DNA from: Parapristionchus giblindavisi
Taxonomy: Eukaryota; Nematoda; Chromadorea; Rhabditida; Diplogasteridae
Direction of reading: 5' to 3'
NCBI GenBank assembly: GCA_943737045.1
Contig: CALSFV010000064.1
Span: 186,001 to 250,000, forward strand
DNA: 64,000 nt
Positions 1-11,500 of the stretch are shown here, one piece after another. A model generated the notes under the pieces. It saw only the letters and a list, made by a program, of their open reading frames with translations. It ran no database searches and was not told the origin of the DNA. Each line of letters begins with the position of its first letter. The stretch's first letter is position 1. A program made the translations under genes and the position numbers.

Positions 1-50
1 AAACTGACAATAAACTAGATTCATTAAATATCAATATATCATAATTAAAG

Positions 51-261
51 GTTCGGTGAGCGTCCCCATGGTCTTCCTCAACCATCCACATGGAGAAAGT
101 ATTCAGAACTTGAACCTCGTCCAGATGAAAACAACAAATTCTCTTCATCATCAACTCCATTATTAGAAGAAGATCATCATATATTCAATAATGTCACTAA
201 ACCCACCCTTTTACTGCTCAATGAAATTCCTTACGAGTTCGACGGAGATACTAATCTTTGA
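51..261 (+). CDS. Terminal exon of an unrecognised + strand gene (5' part outside the window)
   Basis: An AATTAAAG acceptor is followed by an open frame of 69 residues (first full codon at 52) ending in TGA at 259-261. The peptide begins FGERPHGLPQPSTW and ends LLLLNEIPYEFDGDTNL. It is rich in Ser, Pro, Asp and Glu in the middle (SSSSTPLLEEDHH), as in a disordered C-terminal tail. No domain is recognisable. The stop codon overlaps a GATCTTT repeat tract that starts about base 256. Codon use and composition look coding, unlike the AT-rich sequence that follows. The rest of the gene lies left of base 1, so no function can be given. Confidence 0.6.
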
Positions 262-1556
262 TCTTTGATCCTTGGTATTTAACGCGTTTGTAGTTTGCCG
301 ATCTCATCTAGACAATAGTAAAAGAGATCAGTGGTCTTTGATCGTTGATCTTTGATCCCTGTTATTATTCTCCTCACTTACTTTTGATTTACGGGCATAT
401 CGCGAAGTTGTCCAAACATTGTCTCTGTGATATGAATTTTTTGATATAATCTTTTGTTTATTGTGCAATTGACCATTCAAACTTGTTCATTTACCATTTC
501 TATGCATTCAATTTCCATTGTTTCATGACTGCTTTTCATGTGCTAAAGTTAAATTATTGATTTAATCATACGGTCTTGTCAGCGATTATAGCGACCATAA
601 AAAGATTTTGGAAGAACTGCAAAATGATAGTAATTATTTTTTCGCCAACGCAACGTATGTGCTGGAATGCTGCTACCTCAAAAATGAAATAAAATAAAGC
701 AAAAAAGTTCAATTTGCTCCAAGTTGAATTGGTGTCTTACAAGAAGTAAAAAAAAATCGTGATTAAATTTGAAAATCATTCGATAATCTTTCAGTGTATA
801 TCTACCATAGTAAACTCCGTTAACTGTGGAGTTTGTGAGAATAAGAATTAAAGATGGGGACACACGAAAAGAATGATTGGCTCCTACCACGATGGGAATG
901 AGCCCCCTCATACATATACTGTAAGTAAACAGTGTGTTTATGTTCAGTTTGCGACCGACACTCAACCTTTGCCCTCTCATTAGGCCCCTTCCCATTTCTC
1001 TTTCTCCATTCCCTGCACTATTGAACATCTTTCAATCGTGATTATGCCAATCAATACGCGGAATCATTATAAAAGAAATAGTATGCGGTGACTTATATGA
1101 CTTTTGCCACCACCCTGTCTTCACAGTTTATTCACGAAAATATTCGTGGGACACCACCTTTAATGATCCTCACTTCTTTTTCATTCTTCAGATATCACAC
1201 TCCACTCACTCTTTTCTAGTCTCTTCATAATCCTACCCCTCTCTCATCTCAATGAAAAAGACGAATAATGATAGGATGAATAGTGAGGAAGAGCAATAAA
1301 AATTAACATTAATCATTCGGTTTTGCTCTTGAACACATGTTATGGGTTATGTCAGTGGAAGGAATGGAAACCGTGGGAATTATGATAGAAAGAACAATTA
1401 GAATTAATCGTTCAGGTTGTGAGAGGTTCTTCACTTTCTTTAGTAAACGAACATTTGTACCATTAGGATCATACTATAGTGCTAATAAGTTTAGAATATG
1501 TTTCACGTCAGTATGATAATGATGAATAATCACTTGATAAATGTTGGTGGTGATTA

Positions 1557-1790
1557 GAGTTGGCTATTCGGGGGTTGCGGGCCCGCAATAGATTTGTCTT
1601 TTTATTGCTAATGATTGCGGGCCCGCAGTGCGGTGAAAAATCATTGCGGGCCCGCAAACTTGGAGAGAGGGGAGGGGGAGCGATTGCGGGCCCGCAATCA
1701 CTTCCCCTCCTCTCCTTTTGAGGTTGCGGGCCCGCAATGATTTCACAGAGCATTGCGGGCCCGCAATGCGTGTACGTTATTGCCAACCCT
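1557..1790. repeat. Cluster of six GC-rich perfect palindromes inside a small inverted-repeat element
   Basis: Six copies of the palindrome TTGCGGGCCCGCAA (core TGCGGGCCCGCA) start at about 1575, 1614, 1644, 1684, 1723 and 1752. They are spaced roughly 30-40 bases apart in otherwise AT-rich DNA. The segment is bounded by AGTTGGCTATT on the left and its near complement (TTATTGCCAACCCT) on the right, which suggests a non-autonomous element. The open frames crossing it are by-products of the repeat. Confidence 0.7.
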
Positions 1791-2389
1791 AGTGGTGATG
1801 TACCTAAGGACAAAAATATATAATTATCGACTCTGGCTATTTTCTCATTTGCTAATACATGATAATGTATATTTTGAAAAAGTAGGAGTTTGGAAAAATA
1901 AATGTCCGTTTCCTATGACAATAATAATTGAACTTCGTACCGGGGGAATGGTTACCAATAAACGACTGATTAGTCTGGGCATTTAATTATGTTACCTTAT
2001 ATTTTACGAATCTTCGTTTATTCTAATATTGAACGTCTCCAATAATATATATGTATCGCTATTCTGATACCAAACGCTTACTTGGAAAATTATTTTGTTA
2101 ATACTGGAATTAAAACACGTTGAAAGTACCTCTGCTTTCTTCGTAAATAAATCAAAATCATAACCAACAATAATTATTTGGTATATTACTTGTTATTATG
2201 TATATACCACGTTGGGATCATGATGTTCGATGAGATAGCGAAGATACTATAAGAGACGTCAAAGAAAGAAAGACAACGAAAACATGTGGGAGATTGCACG
2301 TGTTTTTGAGAGAGCAAATCCATAAAACAAAGGGCAATATTCGGTTGAGGAATCCGACTGGAAATAAATCTCTCTTTTTGTGAACACCC

Positions 2390-2490
2390 TCTGCCTCTCC
2401 CTCTGCCCTCTCCTTCTGCCTCTTCCTAACCCTCTACTTCTCCCTCTCCTTCTGCCTCTTCCTAACCCTCTACTTCTCCCTCTCCCTTCT
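2390..2490. repeat. Pyrimidine-rich tandem repeat
   Basis: A unit of about 46 bases containing CCTTCTGCCTCTTCCTAACC and CTCTACTTCTCCCTCT is present about twice, within a longer CT-rich tract. A similar CT-rich tract lies at 5305-5460. No function is inferred. Confidence 0.7.
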
Positions 2491-4166
2491 CATTACTTCT
2501 AGCATTCCCTCAGTCTTCTCCGTATTTTCATGGCGTTTGATGAAAGGGAAGAATCTAAATTGAATTGACGAACAAAACTGATTTATTCGGCTTCATTTCA
2601 TTCTCTTTTTTTTCTTCTGCTCATCTGTTCCTTGTTTCAATCCAACTTCCATTACTCCCACAATCAAAACTTCATTTTCTCATTATCCTCCTCTGCAAAT
2701 CGAATAATCGTCCGATTTTCAAAGGAGGATAATGAGAAAAATATTTTACTCTAGCTACTTGAAATGGTTCTTGACTCACTTTCTTTTAACTGTTTCTTGT
2801 TATGAAAACGTTGTGGAGCATCGATGATATTTCGTTTTATGGGCACAGAGTTGATACAATTAGAATGCTTTCAATTTGCGCTTTGCCCAAATCAGGGTTA
2901 GTTTGTTCTTTATGAATAGAAATGATAGACACAACACAGTCATAATGAAGCCAATAAAATAGAGTTTGTCACCTCCCATAAAAGACCAAAATATACCCTT
3001 ATCGTTAATATTATCTTTCTTTTCCTTCTTATCTATTTTCTGCTGGTTAAAAGATTGATGCGAGATTTTTTTGAAAAATAATGAATGTTCGTTTACCTAG
3101 AGCCTCTTATGGTTTTCATGTCAACACGTGTGATTGAATTTATTGAATCTGATTTTAATGTTGACATTCCCTTTTCCTCCATCATTCACGTTCAATCAAA
3201 ATATGACACTTTTTCCTCTTGTTATGAATGACATTGACATTTCTCAGAATATTACTGTAAGATTAATATCAAATACTAATCTTATTTTTAGAATCTCGTG
3301 TCATATATACAATTTATTATGAAGTATTCGGAATGTGACGCGCTTTCCATTTTAAGATGAGCCATCCATTCTAACCTTCACAATCTTCTGAATGACAATA
3401 TAGATATGATTTCCTGGAATTGCCTATTGTTTTCACATCAGAGATAGTTTAAACTGTACATTTTTGAAATGAAAACTAGGGTTCCTCCACGTAAAGAAAA
3501 ATTTCGAAGCGGTTTAACTTTTTTTTTTAAATAGAGATGGCATTCCAACTCTTTTTTAAAAATTCTTCTTATGTAATTCTCTTCATTTTTCATCATAAAA
3601 GTCTTTTGGGCAATTTTCTCATCTAAAAATAAGAGCCGACAAAATTTGAGGTCTACTCAAATACCTTGTATCAAGTTCAGAATTCGAGCCAAACCTTTGT
3701 AGTTATGTAGTTGGTCATCCCCTGGGGCAATAATAATAAAACCGTTAGGTTTGTGGTCCTACCACGAAACGGCGAGATGAAATAATATTTCTGGATCTAA
3801 AAAAATATTTAATTCACAACTTCATTTTACATCATTTTACTTGGTTTGGACAAATTTTGAAACGTGTATCACACTGCACAATAACAGTAAATGAAAGGAA
3901 CGAAAATAGAACAAATTCTGATGGACCAGAAAACTTATGAAGGAGGATACATAGAATATGCATTACTAGACATATAATAAATGCGGAGGTATCACGAAAT
4001 GTCGCTTTGTGTTGCTTTAAATAGGTATGCTTTTGGATCTTGGGATTTAGACCCTCTTTGTGAATTCAAATTGCCCAAAATGTGAGAGTGATATTCGTTT
4101 AAATTTTTCGCAAATAACGTAGATTTTAAAATGATTGATTTCAAGTAGGATTATATATTAAAGTAA

Positions 4167-4275
4167 CTCCACAGGCTAATTTGAATCTCTCCGCTCTGGC
4201 CATACTCTCTCGTTCTCTTTGTCTACGAGAGAGTATTGCCAATGTGGAGAGAAAAATAGATCGGGGTGTACATTT
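4167..4275. mobile_element. Short hairpin MITE, copy 1
   Basis: An imperfect palindrome of about 110 bases whose arms contain GCTCTGGCCATACTCTCTCG and CGAGAGAGTATTGCCAATG. A second copy lies at 25859-25959, so this is a dispersed family, not a chance hairpin. No coding capacity. Confidence 0.65.
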
Positions 4276-5566
4276 AATATCTGTAATTATGGAACGATTA
4301 TTAATCAATAACGATAATATACTAATAGAGAGGTCGTACATTCAAAGTGAGGAACAAAGTAAACTTTGTTATGTATTCATTATAGTAAAAGGAGTACAAC
4401 TTGTTATTACAACACTCTTGTTACTCCTTACTTTCCCTTTTCTTTGCACGCTTTCTTTAGACATTGAATTCAAGGAATCAATATGGCGTCTTTTGTTCAA
4501 TTATTTTATTATTTTATTTTATTATTATTTGCTGTATACTTTCTCAAAAACGAGGAACTATTCTATTTGCCGTATATCGTCAATAAAACATTCCACGTCC
4601 TTGTTTAATCATCTTTACATCTTTAATAGTGTACGGTATGTAGAATAGATTTTAGAACCGTTCTGTCTTCACATTTTGTTCACGAAAATATTTGCAGCAC
4701 TCTTTCTTTTGAAAGCTTCTCTTTTGTTGCAAACATGCACTTATCATTTTTCTTGAAGTTTCAATGTGATCTCTTTTATAATATACTAATTGCCTTCTCA
4801 ATTTAACATTTTGCACGTAGGTCAAAAATATCTATTGGCCAGTGGATTTCATTTTCCGGAAATAGATGGATTCAAAGAAAGAGATATAATCAATCTTAGT
4901 ACAACATTCCATCTATTCCAATTGCAATTTGCATGCATTGCAACTACTTGAGCATACTTAACTTCCTTTTAGAGACAGGGAACTTCTCTGTGCGCATTTG
5001 TTGCAAACACAAATTGCCCAGAGAAACGAATGTTGCCCAATTATTACTGAATCTGATTAGCTAATTGCCCTAACTCAGAATACCACAATTATGGGAAAAA
5101 TAGCGATACTTTGCATGTCCCATGCTAGATAATAGCTTAGATGGCTGTTCCTCATATCGTTCTGAATTACTGATAATTTGCTTACATCGATCTTCTACCG
5201 TAGTCATCATTCCGTTATAATATCTGCAGTTGTGCAAAACTTTACACGAATATGAAATTAGAAACTGCTGGGGATCATTAGAGGAGCATCTGTAACAGGT
5301 TAGACTCTTTCCCTCTCCCACTCCCTCTTTCTCTAGCCCTCTCTCCCTCTCCCACTCTCTCCCTCTCCCTCTATCTCTCCCTCTCCTTCTATCTCTCCCT
5401 CTCCCTCTCTCTCCCTCTCCCTCTCCTTCTCATCTTTCATCCTTCCTCTATCTACCTTCCTCTCCTTATTCCTCATCTTGTACTATTCAATCATTGTAGA
5501 CAACACCTGACAGATATCATACATTCTTCTCGAACTAATAAATATTTTCTCCTTTTATTTCAGACC

Positions 5567-8500
5567 ATGGGAACTGGTTTTGTCAATTTACATAAATATT
5601 TATTTTCAGTAATGGACCGTGAGGTGTTCCATCTTCTATTGTACATAGTCATCATTTCAATATCATCGTCCCATTCTATTCTCAATTCTCCCACTTATAC
5701 TAATATTCATATTGAAACTACGATGAATCTGAAACAAGGAGACGTGATAGGACAAGTGGAAGGTACATTACCTACAAGGGAAGTGTACGAAATCTTTTTT
5801 AGACTTTTGAGTGAGAGTATTCCGACCATGTATTGCCCATATAAATTATATTATGTAAATAAATCAAAATGCCTATAGAGGAAAAATACTCTCAATCAAA
5901 CATGCACTTCCCTTGTTAGCATCAGTTAGAAGTTAAATGGCATTAGGAATACTGTTAAGTCTCTACGACTTAGTTTATCATAACAACTTTGTTCAGAGTT
6001 CGATGGACACTATGGAGAGGTCTACCACTCGATTCCGTATGCTGAGAAACCCGATAATGAGTTGAGATTTGAGGTAATCAGAGAGTTTTCTCGGTTTTGT
6101 CTGTTTTTTTCATCGCCCTATGCAATGTAAATGTAAAACTTCTCGCGATCGCCCCATACAAATATGTAGATACTCTCGGCTCTATTAAAGTTCGGTGGGA
6201 CCAACGAGATATAATTCTTTTAGCATGGAGTAGTTTTATTTAAAATATGAGAAATACAGGGGATTACTACAAACAGTAGTTGTCTCTCATGACCAATGTC
6301 CCTTTAAGGCACCTCATCCCATCTCATCTTGGTCTGGAACTACATGGAATGCAACCATGCTCAATCATTGTTTCCAACAGATAATGTATGATAAGGAAGC
6401 TGAGAATACGAGTGTTGATTGTTTGCATTTAAAGGTCAGTCAATTTATAGTTTCATCCATTTCGTTGAACCATATTTGTGGTTTGGACTTCTAATTCACG
6501 TCTGTTTGTAGTTTGATACGAATTGTACTACCTAGTATAAAATAACAAGTATCAAGTAATAGAGTAAGAATAGACTACAATCTTCAGGTGGTAATTCCTC
6601 TTGATGCGAATAAGAAACGCTACAAGGAACCTTTGCCGGTGCTCTTTTGGATTCACGGAGGATCATATCAGGTCGATCGATATACTCATCGTATGATCAA
6701 TTATCGATTGATTTATTATTCAGTATATGGGTACTATAGACGTAGATGCAAAAAATAGATTGACAAGTTGCACAATTCACATGAAAATGTAGACCATAGA
6801 GAATTGCAACCAAATGGCAATCGATATATTCTTGTACTACAGTATCTCGGGAAGTCATTGTACAATACATCTGGAGTGTTTACTTCATTTAGTTCAAGGA
6901 AAGTTATCTTCGTCTCTGCTGCTTATCGATTGGGAATGTTAGGTAAGCAATTGTCTTCAATTTGAATGAACATTTCTACGGGCTTTTTTTCTTGTGGGGG
7001 TAGCAATGGTATTTTTGAGCATAAAAATACACTAATTATCGAACAATCTCATTTGAACTCTCTTCTGAATGCGTTCTCTCTTAAATAAAAAACGATATGA
7101 TGACGCTTATTTTAATCCTCTCGAAGTATTGAAAACTGTCATCTATCCGAAATACGAAGTCGCATATGAGAGACGGAACTCCAACTAAATATTTTCTATT
7201 CGTAATGCTCACGTTCTTAATATTTGAAGGATAAGCATAAAAGGGTCGTTTAAGGTTTCCTATCACTTCTTGAGAGTGATCTACCGGGTAATTATGCCCT
7301 TCGTGATCTTACTCTCGCACTTCAATTCATTCATGACAATGCCAATTCGATAGGAGCTGATCCGAGAAAGATAAGCATTTCTGGTGAGTTATTATTTAAT
7401 ATTGGATTTAGAATAATTAATTTAGGTTAAAAACATTGTGAAAATGTTTATAAATCAAATATCGACCAAAAATAAATTTATCAAAATGTTATATATTCAA
7501 TGAAAACTATATAAAAAACACTATCTGAGAGAATTCAACAACTCGGATATTTTTTGGTATCGACGAAAAATAGATTTTTCTGTTTTATGCATCATAATTA
7601 CAGGCTCCATGAGTGTAGTTCACAGGTACTTGGAAATTCCTTCCAATTGAAAATTCGCTTCAGGAGGTGACCACACTACGATTTGGCGCCTTTTCCTAAA
7701 ACATTTCTTTTGTATCCAATCGATTCGGGAGTGGGTGCACTCGACTCCTTGGCTAATTCTAAGAAACTATTGTCGAGGAGAGTTTTTTGATCAACGGTCA
7801 ACGAAGGCTGGAAATGAGAATTTTCGAAAAAATTTTTACATTAAATTAATTCTCACTATTTTCCCATGGGGCAGGAAAACTTTTTATTTGCTTAATACCG
7901 TCTACATATTATAATACACCTTTGGTTTAAAATTCATAATTTTTAAAAAATACGAATTATATGAACTAATCATTTTTATAACGAATTCGTGAATTATGGT
8001 GTGCTCCTACAGTAATCCCTAATCCGTTAATTTGGTTTTTTCGCTAGTTTTAAGGATATTTTCAGCTGTTTTCTTTACAATGTTAGAGGTATATGAGGGT
8101 GTGCATACACAATGTCACTTAAATTTTAGATCCACAAATTTGAAACATTTTATTTTGAACTCTCGATTTGTACCTAGCGGTTGTGCAAACATAATTTTGT
8201 AAATGTATGCAATGGAAGTGAGAAAGGGGAATCATTAACATAGAACGAGAATAATGGACTCTTGATTATAGCACTGCTTATGTAAAACTGACTATAGTGA
8301 ACTAAAAATTTGGACACGACAATTTGGAACCAAGAATTTGGAGCCAAGAATTTGGAACTAAGAATTTGTAACAAGATTTATTGGAACCCTAGATTTAAAA
8401 CCAGTGTTTTGGGACACAAAATAGGGTTATTCAATATCGTACAAAAAGCGCGAAAGTTTTTTTTAATCTACAATTTTACATGTTCAAATATGCATATGCC

Positions 8501-11500
8501 ACGTCTTTCGAGCGCAGTGTCTCATCTCATTCTGCCTCTTTTTTTGTCTGCTAATATGACTCGTTGAGTTGCTAAGACAAAGTATTTCCACGGCGGATAT
8601 CTCTACAAGAAGAAAAAGGATTTAGTTAGTGATCCTATTCTCCTACATTGCACATTACATTACATCTCCATCTACATTTTTAGGATCCTTTTTTTCAAGT
8701 TCATTGACAATGAGTGCAATTTTGTTTCCCAAAACACTGGTTTTTAATCTAGGGTTCCAATAAATCTTGTTACAAATTCTTGGCTCCAAATTCTTGGTTC
8801 CAAATCGTCGTGTCCAAATTTTTAGTTCACTATAGTCAGTTTTACATAAGCAGTGTTATAATCAAGAGTCCATTATTCTCGTTCTATGTTAATGATTCCC
8901 CTTTCTCTCTTCCAGTGCATAAATTTACAAAATTATGTTTGCATTAGTGCTAGGTGCAAATCGACAGTTTCATTATTATGTTTCTAATTTACCCGTTGCA
9001 AAGCGTTGAGTTTCAATTTTTAAGTGACATTGTGTATGCCCACCGTATATGAGTATTCTGTACCATCGGAGTGCAAGTGCACGGTATATCTCGTAATTAC
9101 ATTACTGATCGTACTTGTACTGTAAATTTAATTCACTTTCGTATCCGAGCCAGCTTGCGAAGTAGTTACCATACTCATGCCGTTCCGTACTCTTTATTCT
9201 CGGTTTTATAGACTGATCAGAGAATTAGAGAGAGCACATAAATTACAGTACACGTACATCACAAGTACGATCAGTAATGTAATTACGAGATATACCGTGC
9301 AGTTGCACTCCGATGATACAGAATACTCATATACCTCTAACATTGTAAAGAAAACAGCTGAAAATATGCTTAAAACTAGCGAAAAAACCAAATTAACTGA
9401 TTAGGGATTACTGTAGGAGCACACCATAATTCACGAATTCGTTATAAAAATGATTAGTTCATATAATTCGTATTTTTAAAAAATTATGAATTTTAAACCA
9501 AAGGTGTAATATAATATGTAGAAGGTATTAAGCAAATAAAAAGTTTTCCTGCCCCATGGGAAAATAGTGAGAATTAATTTAATGTAAAATTTTATTCGAA
9601 AATTCTCATTTCCAGCCTTCGTTGACCGTTGATCAAAAAACTCTCCTCGACAATAGTTTCTTAGAATTAGCCAAGGAGTCGAGTGCACCCACTCCCGAAT
9701 CGATTGGATACGAAAGAAATGTTTTAGGAAAAGGCGCCAAATCGTAGTGTGGTCACCTCCTGAAGCGAATTTTCAATTGGAAGGAATTTCCAAGTACCAG
9801 TGAACTACACTCATGGAGCCTGTAATTATCATACATAAAACAGAAAAATCTATTTTTCGTCGATACCAAAAAATATCCGAGTTGTTGAATTCTCTCAGAT
9901 AGTGTTTTATATTTGGTCTGCGTTGAGTATCATTTGTTTTAATTTCTACGGAATCAATCAATTTCTATAATGAAATGTTATCACTAGTGAAGAAATATTT
10001 TTGTTATATATTTTTTTCAAATATAAACAAATTATTTTTAATTTTGTTCGTTATACGTCAATCGATAATTTGAGGTGAATCCGCTGGTGCAGCCGCTGCC
10101 AGTATCCTTGCAGTATCTCCACTCACCAAAGGTAATGAAACAATAATTTATCGATAATAAGAGATAGAAACGTTTTGTCTAGAAAAGTTTGGCTATGGAA
10201 ATGACTGCAAATGCATTGATCGTAAAAATCTGTGAAACAGCCTTGGTAGTGGTAGTTTGTTCCGTAGTAGTGGTACTTACTTCGTTACCATCGGTTTCAC
10301 TAGAATCGGTACTATCGGTACTGATGATCGATTCGGTAGATCCCAAGGGTCCGTCGGTTTCATCGGTTCCATTGGGCACGTCTGTGTTGATATTATCATC
10401 GTCGTCAGTAATCTATGATAGATATTATTGAATTATCGTTAATATTTCCTAAATATTTTGATCATTTTTTCTAAAAACAATAATTGAAAAGATAATGGTT
10501 GACTTTATCAAATCTTGCACATATGAAAACTAACCAAAGGCAGGGTGGCAATTGAAGAAACCAAAAAAAGAAAGAAGAAAAGGCGAAACATTTTTGAGGA
10601 AGGAACAAAAGAAGGAAGACGAGAACTGATCGCTTTTCAGCAATTTCAAATCACTTATAAACAATTCCCCAACTAGGTGTACCATTCTAAGATTAGTGAG
10701 GGGCGGGGCAAGTAGTAAGTAGTGAAATAAGTGGTTAAAGGCACCAGGGTGAGGAAAGAATCAAATTGAGATAAGAAAATATTTGTTAATTTTTGTGTCG
10801 AGAATGGGTGAAATCAACCGTGGGCGTGTACTGATACGATATCATATCGTTTACAATCTAAACATTTCTATGACCAAAGAATGCGTCATGTTGTTCATAG
10901 ATGCGCATACACACATTTTAGACTGTTTATGTAAATTTCGTAATTCTCAAAGATGGATATTTTGATGTGAGTCAGAATGTTTATCCTGTGAATTGTCATT
11001 GAAGGGAGCAGGAATAACTGCGAAAGATGTTTCCAAGATCCTGAAGTGAGTAATGTTCAAATCAAGTCCTAATACCTGTTTTTTTTTCAACATAATTCAA
11101 GAGCTATTTCCCCCACGGTGTCTGATGATCCACTAAAGTGTAAAATTTGACCAGAGTTGAGTTATATAAAACACTATCTGAGAGAATTCAACAACTCGGA
11201 TATTTTTTGGTACACTCACAGAAAAAACCCTAGCTCATGTACCCCTGTGCACCAAACACTAAACGGTTAGGGTTTGAAACACTTGTATTTAAGGGTTTCA
11301 AAGCCCTATTCTGAGAACCCTTAGATACAAGTGTTTCAAACCCTAACCGTTTAGTGTTTGGTGCACAGGGGTACATGAGCTAGGGTTTATTTCTGTGAGT
11401 GTATCGATGAAAAATAGATTTTTCTGTTTTATGTATGATAATTACAGGCTCAATGAGTGAAGTTCACTGGCACTTGGAAATTCCTTCCAATTGAAAATTC

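Larger units (their letters stand above)
262..5563. other. Intergenic stretch with simple repeats, no gene seen
   Basis: No convincing exon chain was found on either strand. It holds GATCTTT repeats (about 256-355), the GC-rich palindrome cluster (1557-1790), CT-rich tandem tracts (2390-2490 and 5305-5460), a hairpin with arms CTCATTATCCTCCT at about 2677 and its complement at about 2725, and one copy of a hairpin MITE at about 4167-4275. The right-hand end should contain the promoter and 5' UTR of the carboxylesterase. Confidence 0.5.

Noticed and set aside
1575..1767. CRISPR array
   Set aside because: Repeats are 14-base perfect palindromes with AT-rich spacers in a eukaryotic genome and no cas genes; the pattern fits a transposon or site array.
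1564..1813. Minus-strand open frames with repeated CGPAM/AGPQ peptides
   Set aside because: They are translations of the GCGGGCCCGC palindrome repeats in two frames; no splice or signal features.
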